In this document: positions 1 through 10,243 of the stretch, one piece after another | Layout of the letters: every line of letters begins with the position of its first letter | Numbering within the stretch: position 1 is the stretch's first letter | The notes under the pieces: generated by a model | Database searches by the model: none | What the model was told of the DNA's origin: nothing | What the model saw: only the letters and a program-made list of their open reading frames with translations | NCBI GenBank assembly: GCA_001557505.1 | Contig: LSAX01000001.1 | Span: 3,224,001 to 3,288,000 of the forward strand | Source: Reticulascus tulasneorum | Taxonomy: Eukaryota; Ascomycota; Sordariomycetes; Glomerellales; Reticulascaceae | Length of the DNA: 64,000 bases | Reading direction: 5' to 3' | Made by a program: the position numbers and the translations under genes

Positions 1-944
1 GCGGCCACGATGCATTTTTTGTCAGCAGAGTTGGAGACACTGGATCGGTAGCTCTGGGGGTAGCCGACGGTGTGGGCGGTTGGGTGGACTCAGGCGTGGA
101 CCCGGCAGACTTCTCTCATGGACTCTGCGAATACATGGCAGCAGCCGCTTACGAGTATAATTCAAACAAGACAGACCCAAGTTTGAAGGCGAGAGAGGAG
201 CAAGAATTGTTGACAGCCCGGGCTCTAATGCAAAAGGGTTATCAAGCAGTTTGCGAGGACAAGAGCGTCGCTGCCGGCGGGAGCACAGCCTGTGTAGCCG
301 TCGCATCTCCAAACGGCTCACTGGACCTGGCGAATTTGGGAGATTCGGGGTTTCTTCAACTACGACTGAACGGAGTCCATGCATATTCGGAGCCTCAGAC
401 ACACGCATTCAACACCCCCTTTCAACTTTCGGTGGTCCCACCCAGTGTGGCTGCTCGTATGGCAGCCTTTGGCGGCGCACAACTAAGCGACTTCCCACGA
501 GACGCAGACGTGACCCGCCATGAACTCCGCCACGGCGATATTCTCGTCTTCGCGTCCGACGGACTGTGGGACAACCTCTTTAACCAGGACATCCTCCGCC
601 TCGCTAGCCGGGTCATGACGACCACTGGCGCATGGGTCATGACCGACGACGGCGGGATCCGCGTTGTCGATAACCTCAAACCGTTCACAAAGCCCTTCAA
701 CGAGACCGAATCTACGAAAGACATATCCTCATCGTCTTCGACATTACAAAGCATCCTCGCAGCGGAAATTACAAGCGCCGCAAAGGCAGCGAGCACAAAC
801 AGGAAGGTAGATGGACCATTTGCGAAAGAAGTGCAGAAATACTATCCGCAGGAGAATTGGCATGGCGGCAAGGTGGACGACATATGTGTCGTCGTTGTCG
901 TTGTATCGGAGGACTTGAAGGCCGAACTGAAGAGTCGACTGTAA
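1..944 (+). CDS. PTC7: PP2C-family Ser/Thr phosphatase, PTC7-like (5' partial)
   Basis: The frame is open from base 3 and runs off the left edge, so the N-terminus is missing. It ends at TAA 942-944. The visible part opens with GHDAFF and then ADGVGGW, the metal-binding Asp-Gly motif of PP2C phosphatases. Further on are LGDSGF, SDGLWDN (second metal Asp) and the C-terminal DDICVVVVVV, which matches the closing DDITVVV strand of the family. This order and the lack of the long N-terminal half of classical PTC1-4 point to the PTC7/PPTC7 branch, whose characterised members act on mitochondrial proteins, including coenzyme Q biosynthesis factors. No intron is needed in the visible part. Any mitochondrial presequence would lie outside the window. 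Family assignment is strong; the PTC7 subfamily call is an inference from the motifs and the compact C-terminus. Confidence 0.85.
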   Translation, partial: GHDAFFVSRVGDTGSVALGVADGVGGWVDSGVDPADFSHGLCEYMAAAAYEYNSNKTDPSLKAREEQELLTARALMQKGYQAVCEDKSVAAGGSTACVAVASPNGSLDLANLGDSGFLQLRLNGVHAYSEPQTHAFNTPFQLSVVPPSVAARMAAFGGAQLSDFPRDADVTRHELRHGDILVFASDGLWDNLFNQDILRLASRVMTTTGAWVMTDDGGIRVVDNLKPFTKPFNETESTKDISSSSSTLQSILAAEITSAAKAASTNRKVDGPFAKEVQKYYPQENWHGGKVDDICVVVVVVSEDLKAELKSRL

Positions 945-1601
945 ATGTGCTATAATACTGGGTTGCATAGACAAGGAGCTACACTGCTATCCTGGGGGGA
1001 AATAGACTTAAATGTTCAAACACTGAACCGAGGCAAACATATAGCCAATAGTTCATCCTACAATGGAGCTCCACATCTGCAGCTGGAGGCTACCTTCATT
1101 CTTGAGGCCATTTGCGGATGTTGTGACCATGTCTTAGGCCATACGGATGTTTCGTGAGTCAAACATTTTGCTGAATGCGAGGAGGGCCGCAGAAACGCAA
1201 GTACCCGACCCTATACGTTGAGATCACAGGACGGATCCTGCAGGAATCCAACGCTGAAGAGGTCACAGCAGCGGCCGACCCCCTTTGAGTAATTGATGCC
1301 ACACATACAAACACAATGGATCCGCAAGCACTCAACAGAAGAGGAAGTAAACTGCGAACGGACGACCAGTTGATCTATTATGTAATACAGTCTCCAACTG
1401 CAAATGTAATACACAGAAGTAATGCGAATCCAACTCTCCATTTTCAATCCGCCACGGTCATGCCCTTCAGCCTCGTAGCCATCTTGGCTTCCAGACACCC
1501 GCAAATGCCATATAGACGTGCAATTAGGGTATAAGCGGCCGCAAGCCGCGTAACTGATCAAGCGATGTCGAACTTCCTCTGTACTTTTTTTCAAAGTTGA
1601 T
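945..1601. other. Intergenic, no gene seen
   Basis: This gap separates the phosphatase from the GPI protein, which is convergent with it. Only short open frames without family motifs are present. It should hold the two 3' untranslated regions. Confidence 0.5.
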
Positions 1602-2292
1602 TTAGTGGAAGTACAGCATGGCCGCAATGGTAACAAAGATCAAGGCGACAGGGGAGCCAAGTCGGCCAGCATCACCACCTGGTACAACAGTGGTCTGGGC
1701 GCTGGTCTCCTCGGAGGTGGTTGTGGATCCTAGAGGAAGCATGTCAGTGGCAATTCTAGTCGATGATGGCGGACGCATTCTTACTAGTACGAGTGGTAGT
1801 GGTTGCCTCGGTGGTGGTAGTGCTGTCAGATGTTGTTGTGGAATCCGAGGTGCTGCTGCTGTCGGTGGCGGTGGAAGTGACGGTGGCAACTGAGGAAGAA
1901 GGAGTGGTGGTGACAGAGCCAAAGAATTGGAACAGCACACTGTAGTTTGGTACTCCAGTTGAGTCGACAATCTCGAAAGCATAGGTATCCGAAGGCAGAT
2001 CTGCCGGGGGAGACCAGGTGAAGGAACCACCGCTGGCGCCAGCTAATGTACTCGTCAGAATCAACCCATTAGGATTCGGCTGCAGCATCTTCTACTTACT
2101 GACGATGGTCTCTACGTCAGTAAGAGCCAATGGGGGACCATTCTTCAGCTTGATGGTAACGGGGCCTACGGCCTCCTCCCATGTCAGGGTGAAGTCCGCG
2201 CCAGGTGTTACAACGAAAGCGCTGTTGGTGAACTTGACAGCCTGGGCAACGGCAGCGAAGCCGACGACCAGAAGGGTAGCGAAAGACTTCAT
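1602..2292 (-). CDS. Ser/Thr-rich GPI-anchored cell-wall protein (Kre9/Knh1-like N-terminal domain)
   Basis: Three exons on the minus strand, 2100-2292, 1785-2042 and 1602-1729, are joined by introns of 57 and 55 nt, both with GTAAG donors and CTGAC branch sites. The product is 192 residues. A signal peptide (MKSFATLLVVGFAAVAQA) leads into a beta-sandwich domain with TLTWEEAVGPVTIKLKNG and GSFTWSPPADLPSDTYAFEIVD, the pattern of the fungal Ser-Thr-rich GPI-anchored family (PF10342). A Ser/Thr tract then leads to a hydrophobic tail, SPVALIFVTIAAMLYFH, preceded by small residues that fit a GPI attachment site. It is probably a cell-surface or wall protein with no known enzymatic role. A second member of the family lies at 46536-47319. 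Both splice junctions restore the frame and the domain, so the model is good; function is known only by family. Confidence 0.82.
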
Positions 2293-2997
2293 GTTGGGTT
2301 CGGTTTGTGGTAGTTAAGCTGAGCTTGGGAGAAGTATTACTGCAGGTTACCGAAGTCAGCAGGGAAGCTGGGGGATGAAATAAGGATATGGACATGGACA
2401 TCAGGAAAAAACAAGTAGGCTCCCGACGGGGCAAGGCAGACGCGTGGCGCGATTTCGGATTAGGGGCCAGCTGGAATGCAAACTTACGTTGAGTAGTGCT
2501 GTTCCTCGTCAGAAGGAAGCAAAGTGATGTAGTTAGTCTTAAAGATTAAAAGGCGACGATGCTGTTCTGCGGCCGGGTGAGAATTGAAAATGATTGGAAC
2601 GAGGGTGACGAAGTTGGAAGCGAGAGATCCAAGGTTAAAAACAAGACGAGACGAGATCGACCTTCACAATGTTATAAGGTTGGAAGTGCAAGGGGAAGGA
2701 ACAGACCACGGCCAAAATTTCGACGCAATTTGGGGAAAGCAACGATGAACCTCCACAGCAACAAGGGTGCCGGGCCAGGACCAGCACCTCAGCTAAGCCT
2801 GAAAAAGTTGGAACCACCAACCAAGCTTGAATCCAAGGCACCATTCCCGATTCGGGGGGCCAATCCAAGACCGTCTGAAGGCACTAAACAGCTTGGGTGG
2901 TGGCACCGACGCGCTTACCCTCCTTTCCAGCTCGTGTTGAGATCTCTCTGGGAACCACCGTGACACCCCAAGTTCTACATACTACGTAGGTAGGCTG

Positions 2998-3030
<33 letters not shown>

Positions 3031-4233
3031 TGCTCTCGAGTGTGCAGCCCTTCGGAGATCGTCCCCCATGTGTTTGTTGAGTCAACCCCCCCTAGCACGC
3101 TTAACGGCGATATACGTAATAGGGAAATGCCATTCAGTCACATCCCACGGACGACAGCAGCGATTATTATTCAGCTCAAAATTCAACCTCCTTTTGGCAT
3201 GCACAAATTATGGGGGCCTGATGAAGCGGCGAACAATCTTTCCAAGGGGAGAAGGGGAGAAGGGGAGAAATCACCGCCCCTGATGCAAAATGACAATCTC
3301 TCACGGTGATCACGACACGGCCAATGTCAAATGTCACTTTTCATGCAGCCATGTGGGGTACGGTCATCGTCCCGGACGCGCTATTTCACGCACATCTGTG
3401 TGTACCTGCATTTGGCGCAAGAAAAAATAAAAGAGGGCTCGAGAGGGTGCATCGCGTCGGCTCTCTCGGTTGCCATGTGACCAGCTAGAACACATTCTAT
3501 CTTATCCCATCTGTCGCTCACGTTGTGTCTAAAGTAAAATCCTGACCGTCGTTTCCGAAAAGGAATGAAGATTGTCTCGCCTGACATGTCCTCATTCTCC
3601 CCTACGAATGACGCAAGGTGCCGTAGTAACCAATGCCCCACAGAGAACCCCATGGGTTGAATTCTCGCTGCCTCGCGTGCCTTGCAAGTTTTGAGTTGAC
3701 AGCACCCTGGACTTCAGTTAATTCGTCACGCCGAGCACCCCGTACCTTATCTGCCACAGCTGCATAGGGGTCCGCGCCTTGAAGGCCCGCCGACGCGGCA
3801 AAGGGCTGATCGTCCAAGTTTCAATCCCATTTGCATGATGATAGACTGCCTCAGATGTGCTAGGTTTGCAGTGACGTCAGTTCTGCAGCCGGTTGTGTTC
3901 GGATGCCATCCTACCGATGATCTCTCAACTTCCTAGCCTGATCTGCTGCCACGCCACAGCAGCACTCCCTCGGTACGAAGTAGACTTGATGGCAGACAAA
4001 AGCAGCGTAAATATGGGGCTTCCAAAAGAACGCCACATCTAGGCAATGGAAGATTTTAAGTATATGCAGCTGCTTTCGCCTTTGAGCTAAGAAATAAGCT
4101 TCTCTGGAAACGGAATCAGAGCAGGCCGATGCTCCAAGTCAGTTGTGGCAATGCAGGCAACCTGCCGGCGATAAGACCCATGGTGCGTCTGTGGGCACCG
4201 GCCCCGAGACGCGACCCATCAGTAATTTGGGAA
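2293..4233. other. Long intergenic region with a TGC microsatellite
   Basis: Upstream region of the GPI gene and downstream region of the HPM1 gene. It contains the TGC repeat at 2998-3033, a TACGTAGGTAGG motif at 2983-2994 and a G/A-rich stretch near 3245-3268. No open frame here shows a recognisable domain or plausible exon chain. Confidence 0.5.
2998..3033. repeat. TGC trinucleotide microsatellite
   Basis: Nine TGC units are followed by one TGT and two more TGC units. It lies outside any supported coding region, next to a TAGGTAGG motif. It is likely to be length-polymorphic between isolates. Confidence 0.9.
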
Positions 4234-5398
4234 CTACATCTCCGTCTCATGAACTTTGGAGTCTAGGACGCAGAGAACAACTCCTCGACGAACCCCCTCC
4301 GTCTCCTCTCTCATCTGCGTCACTATTGACCCAAGCCCTCGAGCTTTCTCGATGAAGTCATCCAGTGAACCGCCAACGCCAAAGTAGAGTCTCTTGGCTC
4401 CCACCAAGGCTCTGGCATTAGAACCGCCTCGCTCACTCTGTTCCCTCCGTAAAACTGAAAATATGGTGTCTGTGAATGCGTGCAGTGCAAACGGAGAGTA
4501 TATCGTCTCTGCCCCAAGAATAAGGGTATCATACTCGGCTCTGTTGCCAAACGTCGGATTGATGCTATAAAGCAGTTCAACCCATTCCGCAGACCAGCCC
4601 CCGGACACGAACGACAAGGAGATGCTCGACGAGAGTAGGAATTCTTGGAAAGCCTGCACCACTTCCGGTGTAAGCTCGAGCTCGCCCTCCATGGAAAATG
4701 CCTCACGGAGGGCCATGGTGTCCTCCCTCTTATCCAAAGCCCAGGCGAGGATAAAGTTTGGCAATGTGACTAGCTGTAGGACGGTCGCATTGTAGTCCGC
4801 GAGTATGAGCTCCAGCGGCGACCTTGACGTCGGAGACTTCATGCGGATAATCCATTGAAACATTGCCAGCGAAGGAAGCGCTGTGCCGCACCCAAGCTGT
4901 TCTCCAACATTAGCTATTGCCTTCCCCGTCCGGGAATATCCACTATGTTCGTACCTCGATCAGTCGGAGAGGCCTTTGGCTCAGAGTACTCGAGTAGTCG
5001 GCACCAGCTAGGACCTTTACCATGTCGACGCTGCTCTCCCAGCTCTTGAACCCCCCCTCGTAGACCCCGGTTTTGACGTCGTGCGTTCCGAGTCCGTCGG
5101 AGACACCATTTCCATCGTCTTCGGCCATCAGTTGGACTCTCACATCCCAAAGCTCCCGACGAGGGATCTGGAGCTCATCGCCATTGTCTAAAACGACTGC
5201 TAACGTGCCATAAGCTATTTTGGACGGTAGCTGGGCAAGCATGTCCTGTAAAGCATGACTGGCTGGTGGTAGTTGAGGTTTTCCGGCCACTGGAAAAGCA
5301 CCCGCCGTAGGAGGTGCAGCACTCTTGGGAGGTTTTTGCTCCTGCTCATTGTCTTCTATATCATCCCCTGCAAACGAAAATGAGAATGACGAAGCCAT
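4234..5398 (-). CDS. HPM1: Protein-histidine N-methyltransferase, HPM1/METTL18-like
   Basis: Two exons, 4955-5398 and 4234-4896, are separated by a 58-nt intron (donor GTACGAAC, branch GCTAATG). The product is 368 residues. Splicing creates the SAM-binding motif I, RLIELGCGTALPSLA, across the junction. Upstream is the PSKIAYGTLAVVLDNG region and later AEYDTLILGAETIYSP, both in the right order for the METTL18/Hpm1 class of seven-beta-strand methyltransferases. Yeast Hpm1 methylates a histidine of ribosomal protein Rpl3, so a role in ribosome modification is expected. The start chosen is the ATG at 5398 (MASSFSFSFAGDD), which resembles fungal orthologues. An in-frame ATG at 5464 would add 22 residues. 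The enzyme family is clear from the motifs; the substrate is inferred. Confidence 0.83.
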
Positions 5399-5464
5399 GC
5401 TAGTCGGGTTTCCAGGCCTCTTCGAGCAGATAGGGTATGCACGCGATGCCGGGGCAAAGTTCAT

Positions 5465-6954
5465 GTGGAGATAAGGTGCTGACCAGCTGCGGGAAGCAAC
5501 GGTTCATGCGCTTGGAGACGATTCCCGAATTTCATAACCCCATAGGGATTTAGCAAAAGGCGATAGGGCTACCTTGTCAATATAGATAGCAAATGGTTTA
5601 TTTTCGATCGTTTCATTTCAAATTTATGTTTAGAAGATCACCAATTCTAACTTTCGAACGTGTCTTCAGCCAAGTACTATTTCAATTCTATTGCATTGGT
5701 CGCCCAGCCCACTTCTTTACAATCGCAATTCTTCTATCGTGAAAGGCAACCATATCGGAATACGGTGGATCCAATCTCGCTCATGTGCACATGTCATTGC
5801 AGTCGAAGGATCGTTGACCTGTATGCGCCGCTTTCAGCTGCCACGTTGGACCAAAGTCCCCACCAAATGCATACTCTTTTCAGTGGCCAGCAAACGAAGC
5901 TCAATGAAGGATGCGGCGTAAACGGGGCATAAGACCCGACGATATACTCGGATTGTTGGGGCTTGCCGATCATGCTTCCTCAACTTCCCAAAATTGGGTC
6001 TCTCAGCATCAGGTTCCCAGCCCTCCGATATAGACTAAAGTGAGGTAGTGTTCTCAGCTGGAACTCGTAATTACATAAATACATAACAGCGGACAAATAA
6101 ATTAATCTATGCTGCTTTCCAGCTCCGAGTTTCTGAGCTCCTGGTTCGCCACACACCGCGAAGAGGGGCGTCAAAGAGGCGCCCTCGTCGTGGTTGGCCC
6201 GTTTACGACTCTCTGCCGGCCTACAACACGGTTTCCTTGCCACATCAAGACTAGCCATGCACTTGGATCAAGGACAAGGGCCAGTTAACAGATTCAACGG
6301 GATGCTTGCAGTACGCCCATGCAAAGGTAAGGTTTCACGGCCAAGACTGGTAGAACTACCAGGTCGTATATCAACCAACAATGACTACAGGTGCGGGGCG
6401 GCCTCGCGGCCGACACTAGGACAATAGACGGAATAGCTCGGCCGCATGCAAGTTGCAAAAGCCCTGGTTAAGAAAGTCTCTAGATGTGAGCTATCTCTTT
6501 TCCTTCCGTGGCCAGTAGGTGCGCTACGCCGAATGTCACATAAGATACCCTAGGTCTATACTCCGTAGTCGATGCCGACCGAAGTCGCCTCTTCGAATGC
6601 TTGTCTCAAGTGAGCTGCAGCCGAGTTGATGAGCGAGCCCGGGGGGGCGATCAACTAACTCCCCGCCTACTATTCATTGGTGAGCTGTACGTTTGTTGAT
6701 CCATTCGGAGACTCTACTGGCTTCCTCTCCATCCTTCATACTACCCTGGTACCTTTTCTAGTCTTGCTCCTTCCTAGCGTCGTCACTACGGTGCTAGAAC
6801 TAGATCAATGCTCGATACCCCGAGGCCATTGTAATCTTTCTTTCCCAAAGTGGGAGGTTCACTCGAGCCTCAGTAACATATATATTTCCAGTTCCTATTT
6901 CTTTTAGAACTTACTCTCGTACACCCCATACCACGACAAACCACCTCGTACAAA
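5465..6954. other. Intergenic between divergent HPM1 and monooxygenase genes
   Basis: About 1.5 kb with only short unrelated open frames. It must hold both promoters. A pyrimidine-rich stretch with a TATATAT run around 6880-6890 lies shortly before the monooxygenase ATG. Confidence 0.45.
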
Positions 6955-8874
6955 ATGACACGCCAAGTAGTTCCTCAACTTTCTCGTCAGCTGGAGACTC
7001 ACAGTAGTGGCGCCAGCCGGCCAGTGCCGAGCAGTACTACATACTCAATAAGTGAGAATGCACTCGGAGCACCTCGGCGGCTACGGATTGTTGGCATTGG
7101 AGCTGGGGCAAGTGGCCTCAACATGATCCGGACGCTGCGCCAAACCCTGGGAGAATTAACGTACGAGCATGTCGTCTACGAAAAGAATCACGAAATAGGC
7201 GGTACTTGGCTCGAGAACAAATACCCCGGATGCAGGTGTGACGTGCCCAGTCACAACTACCAGTTCAGTTGGAGGCAGAATCCAGGATGGTCCAGCTTCT
7301 TTGCCCCAGCCGCGGAGATTAAGGATTATCTCAATCAACTATGTGATGATGAAGGGATGAGGCCTTGCATCAAAACTTCACACAAAATTGTTGGAGCATC
7401 TTGGTCAGAGAATAAAGCGGTTTGGGAGTTGAGAGTCCAGGACTTACAGAGCGGCGCTATATTCGGTGACTATGCCAACTTCATTATCGACGCCGCCGGC
7501 ATTTTAAAGTCAGTACCCCCTACTAGTAGCCTCGAAGAGAACCATGCTGACCTGTTAAGTGATTGGAAGTGGCCTGATATTGCCGGGCTCCACGACTTCA
7601 AGGGTGATCTTATACATAGTGCATCCTGGCCTGAGAGCTTCGATCTTACTGGCAAGACTGTCGCACTTATCGGGAATGGAGCATCAGGTGTACAACTCCT
7701 ACCAGCCATACAGCCTCGTAAGTACCAGTAGGCAGATTCCATGCTGCTTAGGCTCTTCTAACTTTGGACAGACGTAAAGAAGTTGCACCATCTTATTCGA
7801 ACTCCAGCAGCGATCATTCCACCAAGGTTGCTGACCATGAGGATGGGTCCAGCTGCAGCTATGCTGAACCAAATCGAGATAGACGAAAAAGAGCGGTTTT
7901 CAGACGCACAGGTCGAGAGGTTTAAATCGGATCCTGAGCTCTACGAGAAGTTTGTGGCAACCCTAGAATCAGACTCAAACGGAAAGTTTGCCATTGCGCT
8001 CATGAAAGATAGCCCACAACAAAAGTGGGCAGCTGGAAAGGTCAAGGAGTTTATGGTGGCTATGCTCGGCGGCAACGAGAAACTATGCAAGGCACTTATA
8101 CCAGATTTCCCATTGGGTTGTCGGAGGTTCACGCCTGCCACCGGATATCTGGAGGCTTTCAGGGATCCCAAAGTATGTCTCCATACTGACAACATCAAGA
8201 GGTTCGTCCCAGAAGGGATCGAGTTCGACAACGGAGAGATCGTCGAAGTTGATGCGATCATCTGTGCTACCGGTTTCAACTCGTCGTTCTGCCCTGCGTA
8301 CCCACTTGTCGGCCGGAATGGCAACCTCCAAGATATTTGGGCTGAGCAGACTCCAAAGTCATACATGTCGCTTGCGGTCGCTGGACTGCCAAACTACTTC
8401 AGTAGGTCATACTTTACATACAGGTTATATTCAGGAGAGCAAAGCTAACTGGTACTCAAAGAATTCCTCGGGCCGAATGCTCCCATAGCTCACGGAGACG
8501 TTTTCACGCTCAGCGAACACATCTCAAAATACATCGCCAACGTGATCCGGAAATGCCAGGTGGAAGGCATCAAGGCCGTAGCCCCATCCGATGCAGCCGT
8601 CGACGACTACTTCGAGCACGTCAGTGCCTTTATGCCCAGAACAGCCTGGTCGGGAGGATGCAGGTCGTGGTACAAGAAGGGCGAAGTCAATGCTCCGGTG
8701 ACTGGTTTACATCCAGGCAGCAGGCAGCATTTCATTGAGATGCTTCAGAACTTCCGTGGGGAGGATTGGGAGTATGTGTATGAGAACACGAGGCAGAATC
8801 GGTTTGGGTACTTGGGAAATGGGTTTACGGTCAAGGAGTATGAGATGTTGAGTGCTGGACCTGTGCCGAAGTAG
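6955..8874 (+). CDS. Baeyer-Villiger-type flavin monooxygenase (class B FMO)
   Basis: Three exons, 6955-7717, 7772-8401 and 8462-8874, with introns of 54 and 60 nt, encode 601 residues. The FAD-binding Rossmann motif GIGAGASG is at residues 47-54 and the NADPH-binding GNGASG at 240-245. Between them is FKGDLIHSASWP (215-226), which fits the Baeyer-Villiger fingerprint FxGxxxHxxxWP with His221 and Trp225 in place. After the second intron the frame resumes with FLGPNAPIAHGD, a conserved C-terminal block. Such enzymes use NADPH and oxygen to turn ketones into esters or lactones, often on steroids or polyketides. There is no adjacent polyketide, terpene or P450 gene, so no biosynthetic cluster is evident and the substrate is unknown. 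No signal peptide is present. Class assignment is strong. Confidence 0.88.
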
Positions 8875-10243
8875 ATAGAGGCACCAAGGGAAGCGCAGTG
8901 TATAGCTATAATCAGGCGTTCGGCGGCTCGGCTGGGTTATGAGTCTACCATGATATTAAATAACTGCGAACAAAACGTTCAACACTGTTGCAAGCGAGCG
9001 TAATGAAACTTTCATGCTGTACGCAGACTGGCATATACCCTTCGGAAGCGCTCAACTCCATTCTAAGATGTGGGAGATTCCAAAGTGTTTCAATTGTCTG
9101 GCTGCTGTGGAAACCCTTTGTCGAAGGACCCCAGTCTTCAGACAGAGAGTGATCTAAGCCACAAACCTCATATTAAGTCACATTTAAGCCTTTGCTCGTC
9201 TAGATCAGCGGACCCACGAACGGGTGGTGATGCATGTGACTGTCATAAGACCTTCCAAAGCTGGGCATTCTGACCGGTACCAATCAACCATGGCTGTGTA
9301 CCTTTTGCTACTGCCTGGATCTATCCTATGAAATCCCACTAGAGCAGGTAACTTATCCAACTGCGAATAGATGCTCACTCTCTTGATAATCACTCACGGG
9401 TTTGAAACACCTAGCAAGGATCCAAGATATCTTTCAGCTGTTCTCCCCATGCGCCTTTTCTCGGTGGCATTTTGTAGCGGCCCACATCCAGGTAATTAGC
9501 GTTCAGCGGTCCGCTCCGCACGGCAAGTGGCGCCATTAAAAACTAAAGGATTCCACAACTAAGGTACAAAGCGGCTTTTAGTTTCATCCCATGTCTATCA
9601 CTAATGTCACTTCAAAACCCACATCTCGCTAATTATTCACAACTCAAACCCTGATATCAACATGAGCTCAAATAGTATCGACGGAGATAGGCAAATCTGT
9701 AAATGGAGTACTTCTTGCCAACCTGTTCCGTGATCTTTGTGATAGGCTGCTATCGTCATGCCATCAGCAGGGGTATCACCAGCACACCGTAATGTAGCCA
9801 ATCTGCAGCGACCCGAATGCCTGGGTTGGCGCCTTGCTTGCATTGAGATTTCATTATGGCGAGGTTGCCTCCGGATGAAACCTTCCAGTATGCAGGCAAG
9901 CCCGCAAGACAGCGGGCAAAGGCTATCATTACTACGGCAATGAGCATTCCAGTGAGTGCTCGGCGCCTAATCATCTGTGCATGTCTGGACACCACCGCTC
10001 GTTGGCCCACTCCTGCGGCTGCGTTCATTTCTGCTTCTGCTTGCGAGGCTCCCGGTGACAGTCGCCGATCAGTCTTCAGAAAACTGCCTATAAACACCAC
10101 AGTCAGGAAGCTTCGTTTGCTCAGTAATATTGGCAGCTCCTCGCACGCCGGTCGCTACGTTAGTAGACAAGTCCAGTTTTACTCACAAACACTTGCAGCA
10201 TCTAGCCGGCCTTGTATTGTGCCCCTTGACTACGGAAGTGAAC
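8875..10243. other. Intergenic region, no supported gene
   Basis: Overlapping short frames occur on both strands near 9756-10260. One minus-strand frame (9756-10100) has a hydrophobic stretch, but no family was recognised and no splice model improves it. It may hold a decayed gene or only the NLR promoter. Confidence 0.4.

Noticed and set aside
9756..10100. Minus-strand frame with a hydrophobic stretch before the NLR, considered as a membrane protein remnant
   Set aside because: No conserved motif, no splice partners and overlapping frames on the other strand; too weak to list as a gene.
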